From positions 1-64,000 of the forward strand of contig NZ_WTYQ01000004.1 in NCBI RefSeq assembly GCF_009828105.1: DNA of 64,000 nt. Reading direction: 5' to 3'. Shown here piece by piece: positions 10,019-18,274 of this stretch. Numbering within the stretch: position 1 is the first letter of the stretch; each line of letters begins with the position of its first letter. The position numbers and the translations under genes were made by a program. Under the pieces are notes generated by a model. That model had not been told where the DNA came from and did not search any database. It worked only from the letters and a program-made list of their open reading frames with translations. The stretch is from Altericroceibacterium indicum. GTDB lineage: Bacteria > Pseudomonadota > Alphaproteobacteria > Sphingomonadales > Sphingomonadaceae.

Positions 10019-11077
10019 ATGGATGAAACACGTGTAATGTGGATGCGGGGCGGCACGTCGAAAGGCGGCTTTTTCCTCTCCGAAGATTTGCCTGCTGACC
10101 CCCAGGAACGCGATGCGTTTCTGCTCAAAGTCATGGGTTCCCCCGACAACCGCCAGATTGACGGGATGGGCGGTGCTGACCCGCTGACCAGCAAGGTCGC
10201 GGTGGTCAGGAAATCCGACCGGGATGGCATTGATGTCGATTATCTGTTCCTGCAGGTCTTCGTCGACAAGGCGCTGGTGTCCGACCAACAAAATTGCGGC
10301 AACATGCTGGCAGGGGTTGGCCCCTTTGCGATTGAACGCGGGCTGGTTGCCGCCAAAGGTGACGAAACACGCGTTGCTATATTTATGGAAAACACCGGGC
10401 AAAGTGCTGTCGCTACGGTGGAAACGCCGGGTGGTGTCGTGAATTACCGGGGCGATGCCAGCATTGATGGCGTGCCCGGAACTCATGCTCCCATCCCGCT
10501 GGAATTTCGCGATACGGCAGGGTCCTCCTGTGGTTCGCTACTTCCCACCGGCAATGCGTTTGACGAGATTGAAGGCGTCGCCTGTACGCTGATCGACAAT
10601 GGAATGCCCTGCATTGTTTTCAAAGCAGAAGATGTCGGCGCCACCGGCTATGAAACGCGCGAAGAAATGGAAAGCGATGACTTTGCCGCGATCCGTGAAA
10701 AGATCGAGAAGATCCGCCTGAAGGCAGGGCCGATGATGAATCTGGGCGATGTGACGGATAAATCCGTGCCCAAGATGACATTGGTGGCCCCGCCCAAACA
10801 TGGCGGCGCTGTCACCACGCGGGTTTTCATCCCGCATCGTGCCCATGCTTCCATTGGTGTGCTCGGCGCTGTGACAGCGGCCACGGCCTGCCTCGTGGAA
10901 GGTTCGCCCGCAGCGGAAGTTGCCACTATTCCTGATGGCCCGAAAAAGACCCTCAGTATCGAACATCCTAGCGGTGAAATGACTTGCATCCTTACTGTGA
11001 ACGGATCGGGTGAAGTGGGCAGTGCTGCCTTGCTGCGCACCGCCCGCAAGCTGATGGATGGCACCGTTTTTGTCTGA
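10019..11077 (+). CDS. ligU: 4-oxalomesaconate tautomerase (PrpF family)
   Basis: LigU isomerises the keto form of 4-oxalomesaconate produced by LigI to the form used by LigJ. It is a PrpF-fold isomerase (352 aa) with the family opening VMWMRGGTSKGGFF, the pair NCGNMLAGVGPFAIE and MPCIVFKAEDVG, and a C-terminal HPSGEM segment. ATG 10019 follows AAAGGA at 10007-10012; the upstream in-frame ATG 9992 lacks a ribosome site and adds unrelated residues. The context between ligK and ligI supports this substrate over other PrpF substrates. Confidence 0.9.
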   Translation: MDETRVMWMRGGTSKGGFFLSEDLPADPQERDAFLLKVMGSPDNRQIDGMGGADPLTSKVAVVRKSDRDGIDVDYLFLQVFVDKALVSDQQNCGNMLAGVGPFAIERGLVAAKGDETRVAIFMENTGQSAVATVETPGGVVNYRGDASIDGVPGTHAPIPLEFRDTAGSSCGSLLPTGNAFDEIEGVACTLIDNGMPCIVFKAEDVGATGYETREEMESDDFAAIREKIEKIRLKAGPMMNLGDVTDKSVPKMTLVAPPKHGGAVTTRVFIPHRAHASIGVLGAVTAATACLVEGSPAAEVATIPDGPKKTLSIEHPSGEMTCILTVNGSGEVGSAALLRTARKLMDGTVFV

Positions 11078-11995
<918 letters not shown>

Positions 11996-12004
11996 TTTAC
12001 AGAC

Positions 12005-12036
12005 AGGCCGGCCGGGAACCCCGCGCCGGCCTTTTC
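12005..12036 (+). terminator. terminator after ligI
   Basis: A perfect 8-bp stem AGGCCGGC / GCCGGCCT with a 12-base loop is followed by TTTTCT. It closes the ligKUI block. Confidence 0.85.
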
Positions 12037-12162
12037 TCAATGCGGATCGGGATTGCGAACAGGCAGGTTCACCCGTGCCATTTTCCGGTTTCGCTTGGCC
12101 CTTATGTCCCCACAGGCTACTATGCTTCCTAAGGGCTTCTGCCTTGTTGGGAGTTACAAGAT

Positions 12163-13167
12163 ATGGGCTATTTCCTGATTGCATTGCTGGCGCTGCTGGT
12201 GATTTTCCTCCTGATGGCTGTGCGGGTCGTCAATCAAGGTTATATCTATACGATTGAACGGCTCGGCAAATTCACCAAGGCGGCGGAGCCCGGCCTCCAT
12301 CTGATTGTCCCTTTCGTTGACCGGGTGGGGCGCAAGATCAATGTGATGGAGCAAGTGCTCGATATTCCGGGGCAGGAAATCATCACCCGCGATAACGCCA
12401 TGGTCGGTGTGGACGCGGTGGTGTTCTTTCAGGTGCTGGATGCGGGCAAGGCGGCTTATGAGGTTTCTGGCCTCAACAATGCGATCATGGCGCTCACCAC
12501 CACCAATTTGCGCACAGTGATGGGCTCGATGGATTTGGATGAAACCCTTTCCAAGCGTGATGAAATCAACGCTCGTCTGCTCTCGGTTGTCGATCATGCG
12601 ACCTCACCATGGGGCATCAAGATCACCCGCGTCGAGATCAAGGACATCCGTCCACCGCTCGATATTTCGGAAGCGATGGCCCGCCAGATGAAAGCTGAAC
12701 GTCTGAAACGCGCTGAGATCCTCGAAGCGGAAGGCGATCGTGCCTCTGCTATTTTGCGCGCTGAAGGTGAAAAGCAGTCGGCTATCCTCTCTGCAGAAGG
12801 CAAGCGCGAGTCTGCTTTCCGTCAGGCCGAAGCGCGTGAACGTCAGGCAGAAGCCGAAGCCAAGGCGACGCAGATGGTGTCTGATGCGATCGCGCAATCC
12901 GGCAGTCAGGCGATCAATTATTTCATCGCGCAGGAATATACCAAGGCCGTGGCAAAATTTGCTGAGTCCCCCAATGCCAAGACCATCCTCTTCCCGGTGG
13001 AGGCCACGCAATTGATCGGAACACTGGGCGGTATCGGGGAACTGGCCAAGGAAGCCTTATCGGAAAACAAGGCGCAGAACGCCGGGGGCAAATCAGGTGA
13101 TGGTGCGCGGACTGAACGGCCGATGCCGCGCTCTTCCTCTGGCGTTCCGATTGGTGGCGGCCGCTGA
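12163..13167 (+). CDS. SPFH/Band-7 membrane protein (QmcA/paraslipin type)
   Basis: This is a stomatin-like scaffold protein (334 aa) thought to organise membrane microdomains and protein quality control. One N-terminal membrane segment (residues ~2-20) is followed by the SPFH domain (INVMEQVLDIPGQEIITRDNAMVGVDAVVFF) and a long charged coiled coil (~170-245) with alternating AEG/ERQAEAEAKA repeats. It overlaps the NfeD gene by one base (TGATG), the usual pairing for this family. A GGGAG site precedes the ATG. Confidence 0.93.
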   Translation: MGYFLIALLALLVIFLLMAVRVVNQGYIYTIERLGKFTKAAEPGLHLIVPFVDRVGRKINVMEQVLDIPGQEIITRDNAMVGVDAVVFFQVLDAGKAAYEVSGLNNAIMALTTTNLRTVMGSMDLDETLSKRDEINARLLSVVDHATSPWGIKITRVEIKDIRPPLDISEAMARQMKAERLKRAEILEAEGDRASAILRAEGEKQSAILSAEGKRESAFRQAEARERQAEAEAKATQMVSDAIAQSGSQAINYFIAQEYTKAVAKFAESPNAKTILFPVEATQLIGTLGGIGELAKEALSENKAQNAGGKSGDGARTERPMPRSSSGVPIGGGR

Positions 13168-13649
13168 TGGACTGGTTCGACGGGGTTGACGCGCATTGGG
13201 TCTGGCTGACCCTTGGTGTGGTGCTGGCAGGCCTAGAAATGCTGGTGCCGGGCGTCTATCTCATCTGGCTGGCGATAGCGGCGATCATCACCGGGCTTTT
13301 GACCCTTGCGATTGAACCGAGCTTGCCGATGCAGGTGATTGATTTCGTATTTCTGGCGCTGATCGCCGTCTATTCCGCGCGCCGCTACCTCCGCGATAGC
13401 CCCATCGAAAGTTCAGACCCGATGCTCAACCATCCAGCGCAGCGGATGGCGGGCAAGATGGTTGAGGTGACTCAAGCGATTGAAAATGGGGAAGGCCGGG
13501 TGCGGCTGGGGGACAGCGAATGGCTCGCCAGTGGGCCGGATGCAGCGGTGGGCACCAAAATGCGCATCACGGGCGCCAATGGAACGGTTTTGCTGGTAGA
13601 GCCGCTCAATCTGTTACCCCCGGCAAGCGAAGCTGCCAGCCAGGGGTAG
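13167..13649 (+). CDS. NfeD family membrane protein (YbbJ type)
   Basis: This 160-aa partner of the SPFH protein has an N-terminal membrane block of two to three helices (residues ~8-65) and a C-terminal beta-rich OB-fold domain (~85-150, with MAGKMVEVTQAIENGEGRVRLGDSEW). It is the short NfeD form without the serine-protease domain. Overlap with the upstream gene shows translational coupling. Confidence 0.92.
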   Translation: MDWFDGVDAHWVWLTLGVVLAGLEMLVPGVYLIWLAIAAIITGLLTLAIEPSLPMQVIDFVFLALIAVYSARRYLRDSPIESSDPMLNHPAQRMAGKMVEVTQAIENGEGRVRLGDSEWLASGPDAAVGTKMRITGANGTVLLVEPLNLLPPASEAASQG

Positions 13650-13660
13650 GCTGATTATAA

Positions 13661-14608
13661 TTACTGATTGGCTGGCTGCATGGCAAAACGGCCATTGCGG
13701 CGATAGCGGGTCATCCAGCGGTTGAGAAACAGGCTCATCGGTTTAGGCGTCACGCCCAGTTCCTTGATGCCGGGCAGGGTGCCGCTGGCCGTGCTGCCGT
13801 CTTTCAGCATGGTCCACTGATCCTTGTTCATCGGCGTGCCGGGCAGGGCAGCAAACAATCCGGTGAGCGAATCAGGTACGGCAATGAAATGGCGCTTGCG
13901 TTCCTGAGCGGCGGCGATTTTTTCATTGATCGCACCCATGGTCATCACATCAGGGCCAGCCAGTTCGTAAGTCTTGCCGCCATGGGTCGCCGGGTCAGCT
14001 AAAGCATTGCCAATCGCTTCTGCTGCATCATCCACCCATAAGGGCTGAAGCTGCGAATCAGACCCAAACACCGGCACAACCGGGAAGGAAGAAATCACCG
14101 AGCCAAACATGTTGAGGAAATTATCATCCTCACCGAACAGGACGGACGGGCGCATCACTGTCGCTTGCGGGAACGCACCGAGCACGGCCTGTTCACCCAG
14201 AGCCTTGGTGCGGGCGTAATCGCTTGAAGAATTAGCATCAGCGCCGATGGCCGAGACATAAACAAAGCTGCTGGCTCCGGCCTGCTTGGCAATCTGTGCG
14301 GCCTTTCCGGCCCCTTCAGCCTGGATTGCATCGAGCTTGCCGGAAAATGCGCCGACCAGATAGACGACGGCATCTGCACCATGCATCGCTGCTTCAAGGC
14401 TCTTTTCATGTGTCACATTGCAGCGCGCGAATTGAAGCTGGCCCAGATTCGCCAGCGGCTTCAGCGTATAAGCCTTTTCAGGATTGCGGCTGGCCACACG
14501 CAGGCGCGCGCCACGGTTTAGCAAATCCTGTGCAATATGAGTTCCGACATAGCCGCTGCCGCCAATAAGGACGACGAGCTTTCCATCGAGAGCGGATGAT
14601 TGGGGCAT
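13661..14608 (-). CDS. NAD(P)-binding NmrA/NDUFA9-like protein
   Basis: This atypical short-chain dehydrogenase-fold protein (315 aa from ATG 14608) resembles the complex I accessory subunit NDUFA9 found in alphaproteobacteria. Visible features are the cofactor loop LIGGSGYVGTHIAQ, a run of conserved residues FVYVSAIGAD, DYARTKALGEQAV with YxxxK, and PLWVDDAAEAIG. An upstream extension to 14740 adds 44 residues ahead of the Rossmann fold and is rejected. It converges on the NfeD gene with an 11-base gap. Confidence 0.8.
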   Translation of the reverse strand: MPQSSALDGKLVVLIGGSGYVGTHIAQDLLNRGARLRVASRNPEKAYTLKPLANLGQLQFARCNVTHEKSLEAAMHGADAVVYLVGAFSGKLDAIQAEGAGKAAQIAKQAGASSFVYVSAIGADANSSSDYARTKALGEQAVLGAFPQATVMRPSVLFGEDDNFLNMFGSVISSFPVVPVFGSDSQLQPLWVDDAAEAIGNALADPATHGGKTYELAGPDVMTMGAINEKIAAAQERKRHFIAVPDSLTGLFAALPGTPMNKDQWTMLKDGSTASGTLPGIKELGVTPKPMSLFLNRWMTRYRRNGRFAMQPANQ

Positions 14609-14782
14609 AAGATTCAAGTCCAGATCTGTCGCAGCAAAATGAATGCAGTCAGCCCATATCACGCGAATATATCCGTGCAATGGCTGCAGCCACGCCTGCC
14701 ATGCCGCAAGCGCACGCTCCTCGCAAGTATGGTGGTGCACCGTGGCCGATAAGGATTAAATTGTTTAAATGTGCGATTGCCG

Positions 14783-14810
14783 TTGACAAGACTCCCATAC
14801 CTTCGTTATC
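14783..14810 (+). promoter_or_regulatory. probable sigma-70 promoter of tRNA-Leu
   Basis: TTGACA at 14783-14788 and GTTATC at 14805-14810 are separated by 16 bases and lie about 50 bases upstream of the tRNA gene. Confidence 0.5.
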
Positions 14811-14858
14811 GGCGCGCTCCTACCCAGCGACGAACTTCGATGATCGTCTGCTACGGGT

Positions 14859-14945
14859 GCCCAGATGGCGGAATTGGTAGACGCACCAGCTTCAGGTGCT
14901 GGCGATCGCAAGGTCGTGGAGGTTCGAGTCCTCTTCTGGGCACCA
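14859..14945 (+). tRNA. tRNA-Leu (anticodon CAG)
   Basis: The acceptor stem GCCCAGA/TCTGGGC, a D-arm with GGTAG, an anticodon stem CCAGC/GCTGG with loop TTCAGGT (anticodon CAG), a long class II variable arm, a T-loop GTTCGAGTC and an encoded CCA are all present in 87 bases. Its 3' end is the likely attachment site of the adjacent integrase. Confidence 0.96.
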
Positions 14946-14967
14946 TTTACCCTTCTCAGGACAGCTC

Positions 14968-15004
14968 AAAACGTCCCATAAGTGGCTGTTTTCCGACGTT
15001 TTTT
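14968..15004 (+). terminator. terminator after tRNA-Leu
   Basis: AAAACGTC pairs with GACGTTTT, followed by a run of T, shortly after the tRNA. The stem is weak in GC. Confidence 0.5.
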
Positions 15005-15037
15005 GTGGTATAGGTTTCTCATCGAAAACCACTCGAA

Positions 15038-15107
15038 ACCATCACTAACCATCAAGTTGATGGTCGATTTGATGGTCTCGGCGGAGGTGATTGAGGAGAG
15101 ACCATCA
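15038..15107 (+). repeat. five copies of the 7-mer ACCATCA/TGATGGT upstream of the integrase
   Basis: Copies lie at 15038-15044 and 15048-15054 (direct), 15058-15064 and 15070-15076 (inverted), and 15101-15107 (direct, touching the start codon). The second and third form the near-perfect palindrome ACCATCAAGTTGATGGT. They could be arm-type integrase sites or an autoregulatory operator. GAGGAGAG at 15093-15100 is the integrase ribosome site. Confidence 0.7.
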
Positions 15108-16342
15108 TGGCGCTGTCAGTGGTTGCGATCAAAGCCGCCAAGAGTCGCGAAAAGTCATACAAGCTCACCGATCGAGATGGTCTTTATCTCGTAATTTGGC
15201 CCACCGGCGCCCGCAGCTGGAAAATGAATTACCGCTATCTCGGCAAGCAGAAGACACTAACGTTCGGGCAGTGGCCGGCGGTCGGCCTCGCTGACGCACG
15301 AAAAAAGTGCGATGCTGCGCGTCAGGTCCTCGCCCGTGGAGAAGACCCGGGCGAGCTGGCGAAGCTTGAACGGATCGCTGCAAGCGTCGCGTCCGCAAAC
15401 AGCTTCGAGGCCGTGGCTGACGAATATCTCGCAAAGATCGAGAAAGAAGGCCGCTCCCCCGTCACCATGAAGAAAAAGCGATGGCTGATCGGCTTTATCG
15501 ACAAGTCCATCGGCAAGCGGCCGATCAGCGCAATTTCGGCCCCGGAGCTGCTACTCACCCTGTGCAAGATGGAAAAGAAGGGGAAGTATGAAACCGCGAG
15601 GCGGCTCCGCAGCACCTGTAGCCAGATCTTCCGGTACGCGATCGCTACAGGTCGCGCAGAACGTGACGTGACCGTCGATCTCAGAGGAGCTTTGATCGTA
15701 CCGAAAGCGGTCCATCGACCGGCCATCACCGATGCGTCCGAAGTCGGCGGCTTGCTGTGCGCAATAGAATCGTTCGATGGGCATCGCACCACACAGATTG
15801 CGCTAAAGCTGATTCCGCACGTCTTCGTCCGACCGGGAGAGTTGCGCCACGCCGAATGGACGGAATTCGACCTGGACGCTAACGTATGGAAGATCCCGGC
15901 GGAGAAAACGAAAATGCGCCGCCCGCATGCCATCCCGCTGTCGCGACAAGCGCTCGAAATCATTGGATCAATCGAGCACAATGCAGACTACAGTCGCTAC
16001 TTGTTTCCCTCGCTGCGTTCGGTTCAGCGACCCATGTCGGAGAACACTGTAAACGCCGCCCTCCGGCGCATGGGTTACGCCCAGGAGGAGATGACCGGCC
16101 ACGGCTTCCGCGCCATGGCGGCCACGCTCCTCAACGAGATGGGCCTTTGGAACCCCGACGCTATTGAGCGGCAACTCGCGCATCAGGACAGCAATGCCGT
16201 TCGTCGCGCCTACGCGCGCGGAGAGTTTTGGGAAGAGCGTGTCCGCATGATGCAGCACTGGTCCGACTATCTGGATCAACTTCGCGACGGGGCAAAGGTT
16301 TTGAAAGGTGACTTCGGTCAGCGAGCGACGAATTCAAGCTAG
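15107..16342 (+). CDS. tyrosine-type site-specific integrase (P4-like)
   Basis: This recombinase integrates or excises a genomic island at a tRNA gene. It has 411 aa: an N-terminal DUF4102 arm-binding domain (residues ~8-90, with LTDRDGLYLVI), a core-binding SAM-like domain (~100-185) and a C-terminal catalytic domain (~210-390). Catalytic features seen are the Arg in RPGELRHAEW, HGFRAMA (H-x-x-R), QLAHQD and the nucleophile Tyr in RRAYARG. It starts 161 bases after tRNA-Leu, typical of P4-type elements. It looks complete and may still be active, although its island is truncated. Confidence 0.93.
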   Translation: MALSVVAIKAAKSREKSYKLTDRDGLYLVIWPTGARSWKMNYRYLGKQKTLTFGQWPAVGLADARKKCDAARQVLARGEDPGELAKLERIAASVASANSFEAVADEYLAKIEKEGRSPVTMKKKRWLIGFIDKSIGKRPISAISAPELLLTLCKMEKKGKYETARRLRSTCSQIFRYAIATGRAERDVTVDLRGALIVPKAVHRPAITDASEVGGLLCAIESFDGHRTTQIALKLIPHVFVRPGELRHAEWTEFDLDANVWKIPAEKTKMRRPHAIPLSRQALEIIGSIEHNADYSRYLFPSLRSVQRPMSENTVNAALRRMGYAQEEMTGHGFRAMAATLLNEMGLWNPDAIERQLAHQDSNAVRRAYARGEFWEERVRMMQHWSDYLDQLRDGAKVLKGDFGQRATNSS

Positions 16343-16546
16343 TCCATCAAGGTCGTCAGTATCATACCCCATCGGGTCGGCGATCCAGCGTTCTACCGCG
16401 GATTCGCGCCACCCTGTTCCGCGCGCGCTGATCGGGATTTGGCGAGGGAACGAGCCTTCATCGATTTTGCGGTATAGCGTCGAACGAGAAAGACCGGTCC
16501 GGTCGAGGACGGTCTTGAGGCGAATAATTCGGTCAGTTTTCGACAT
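16334..16546 (-). CDS. AlpA-family DNA-binding regulator/excisionase
   Basis: This small MerR-like winged-helix protein (70 aa) belongs to a family that activates integrase genes or directs excision. The visible motif is RTGLSRSTLYRKIDEGSFPRQ, followed by WRESAVERWI. ATG 16546 has GGAAGGA upstream; an earlier in-frame start at 16657 adds residues outside the domain. Its 3' end overlaps the integrase 3' end by 9 bases in convergent orientation, a common layout in P4-like elements. Confidence 0.85.
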   Translation of the reverse strand: MSKTDRIIRLKTVLDRTGLSRSTLYRKIDEGSFPRQIPISARGTGWRESAVERWIADPMGYDTDDLDGLA

Positions 16547-16833
16547 GGGATGTCCTTCCATCTCCTGCGAGTTGGCGGCGCTCCCTGAGATCAAATTGAC
16601 GGGCTGGCGGCCAAGCGCAACCCGTATTTCGCTGCCATCGTAGCCGCGCGTGGACATGTCGGCAGATACTGAACCATGGCGGTCCCTCGCGGCCTAAGCT
16701 GCTTCGCGGCGGCTAAAGTCGGAAGTTGGTGCCTCGCTTCGCCCTCCAGGAGAGTAAGAGGGCGGCGGCTGTCGCCGTGATGGTTCGAGTGTCGGGAGAG
16801 AGGCTCCCGGCCGGGCCGTCGCGGAGATATGTT
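16547..16833 (+). other. 287-base space with a structured leader before the DUF932 remnant
   Basis: No coding gene is supported here. The last ~85 bases before the DUF932 start are rich in short GC hairpins: CGGGAG/CTCCCG at 16793-16809, GGCG/CGCC at 16761-16776, and CCGGCCGG. This part may be a structured 5' leader. Confidence 0.4.
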
Positions 16834-17445
16834 ATGACACAAGTTCAGGTTCTCGACGCGAGCCCCGACAGGAGCGGCGGCTACAAGGTGGATGTCGGTC
16901 GCGGCCAGCGGATCGGGCGGGTCTCATCCGAATGGTTCAGCCGTCCGGCGGATCAACGCTATCTGTCGCTCAATGAACTGATGGCGGCGGTGAAGGGCCG
17001 GGCGGAACGCAGCCGGACGCGCACGGTGGAGAGCGCGGCGATCCAGGTCGAAGCCCATCGTGACGATCCCGAGCGGCTCGCTTTGGTTCTTCCGGATGCG
17101 GACAAGCCGCTGGCGCCGACCCACTGGAGCTTCGGCCAGCTTGCGAGCCTGGTTGGCGCACCGGCATCATACATGCGCCAGCTCCCCGCGCCGCTCGCCG
17201 CGATCAACCTGCAATACGGTCTCACCAATCACCGCGCCGAGCAGGTCAAGACGCTGGAAACCGAGGATGGTCGCACCAAGCTGCGCGCGGTCACCGGCCC
17301 CGACTATGGCCGCATCTATGATCATGAACTGGTCGCCGCCGTGCAGCGCATTGCGGGCAACGGTACCGGCGATACGCGTTGGAAGGTGACGTCAGCACCC
17401 GCCGACATTGCCGCCATTCGAATCCCTCACATGGCATCTTGGTAA
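16834..17445 (+). pseudogene. DUF932 (phage/plasmid-like) protein, 3' truncated
   Basis: From ATG 16834 the frame gives about 185 residues of a DUF932-type protein of the sort carried by plasmids and islands, with SLNELMAAVKGRAERSRTRTVES, THWSFGQLASLVGAPASYMRQLP and the GPDYGRIYDHELVAAVQRI block. The family normally continues for another ~150-200 residues after the RWKV segment. Here it ends in about 17 unrelated residues and a stop, so a breakpoint lies near 17390-17420. Function of the family is unknown. Confidence 0.7.
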
Positions 17446-17506
17446 CTGCCGTTTGTTCAGACGGTCTCTCGGTAGACAAAGCGTGATCCCACCTTAAATT
17501 TGCCCG

Positions 17507-18274
17507 ATGCGGATTTTTATCAGCTCGCTCATCACTGGCTTCGAAGCTCAGCGGACAGCTGCACGTAGGGCCGTCACCACGCTCCGGCACGAGCCAGTGA
17601 TGGCAGAGGACTTTGGCGCTCAGCTAAACTCACCCCAGATCGCTTGCCTGCAGGGTTTGCGAGCGAGCGATGCAGTGGTTCTGGTCCTTGGCGAGCACTA
17701 TGGTTTTGTGCCCCCGAACTCTACCCTATCGGCGACCCATCAGGAATACCGCGAGGCGCGCGAAACCAAGCCGGTTTTCGCTTTTATTCAAGAGGGCATT
17801 TCTCCAAGCCCCGAACAGGCCGCTCTTATTGCCGAGGTGCAGGCTTGGGAGGGAGGACTGTTCCGCGGCAGCTTTGTGAACGCCGATGACCTTCAAGACG
17901 GCGTGACGCGCGCGCTCCACGATGTGACATTGGCTAACGCGACGGGGCCTGTCGATGAGCAGGAAATGACAGCTCGCGCTTCGGCTATGCTTCCAGCTGA
18001 AAGTCAGAATCAGGCAACGCCTGCTATGCTTGAATTGGTTATGCGCCGCTATCGCCGTGCAATCACGGAGACCGCGGGCTTTTATAATACTGTGGGCTTT
18101 AACGACGACACGCGTGCATTTCTCTCCATTCCGGCTCGACATGATCTGGCCCGGCGGATCGATTGCGGTTTTCTCGCTGAACTTGTTGCGCAACACAGCC
18201 TTGAAGATTGGGAAGCTGCGGATCTTGCTCAGGACCTTGCCTATAATCTCGCCAAAAAGGCTTACCGACTGTGA
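17507..18274 (+). CDS. chimeric ORF: DUF4062 N-terminal domain fused to UxaC C-terminus
   Basis: Residues ~1-140 match the DUF4062 domain, which often forms the N-terminus of large NTPase proteins, some linked to defence (MRIFISSLITGFEAQR, VLVLGEHYGFVPP, ATHQEYREARETKPVFAFI). From about residue 179 the sequence becomes the C-terminus of an alphaproteobacterial glucuronate isomerase. The two halves share one open frame, so a deletion or recombination fused them. No ribosome site is clear before ATG 17507. Neither half is likely to work, but the frame still ends in a 4-base overlap with the next gene and may keep it translationally coupled. Confidence 0.75.
   Translation: MRIFISSLITGFEAQRTAARRAVTTLRHEPVMAEDFGAQLNSPQIACLQGLRASDAVVLVLGEHYGFVPPNSTLSATHQEYREARETKPVFAFIQEGISPSPEQAALIAEVQAWEGGLFRGSFVNADDLQDGVTRALHDVTLANATGPVDEQEMTARASAMLPAESQNQATPAMLELVMRRYRRAITETAGFYNTVGFNDDTRAFLSIPARHDLARRIDCGFLAELVAQHSLEDWEAADLAQDLAYNLAKKAYRL
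18041..18274 (+). pseudogene. uxaC: 3' remnant of glucuronate isomerase
   Basis: About 77 codons remain of a ~470-codon gene for the enzyme that converts D-glucuronate to D-fructuronate. The recognisable block is TETAGFYNTVGFNDDTRAF followed by LSIPARHDLARRIDC and the end DLAYNLAKKAYRL, corresponding to TDSRSFLSYTRHEYFRRI in E. coli UxaC. It ends with GTGA, overlapping the uxuB-like start, so the original layout was a uxaC-uxuB operon. The identification is from memory of the family and was not searched. Confidence 0.75.

Larger units (their letters stand above)
14925..18040 (+). mobile_element. decayed tRNA-Leu-associated integrative element
   Basis: The segment begins at the 3' end of tRNA-Leu (expected attL) and carries an integrase, an AlpA-like regulator, a truncated DUF932 gene and a truncated DUF4062 gene. 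It ends inside a chromosomal uxaC gene at about 18040. I saw no copy of the tRNA 3' end near the right edge. The element's right half, with attR, and the 5' ~400 codons of uxaC appear to have been deleted together. That event is an inference. Confidence 0.7.

Noticed and set aside
14609-14740. 44-residue N-terminal extension of the NAD(P)-binding protein
   Set aside because: It lies before the Rossmann fold, contains no family motif and has no ribosome site.
17417-17432. TTCGAATCCCTCAC looks like a tRNA T-loop and could be an attachment site
   Set aside because: It differs from the tRNA-Leu 3' end (TTCGAGTCCTCTTC), and no other tRNA parts are next to it.
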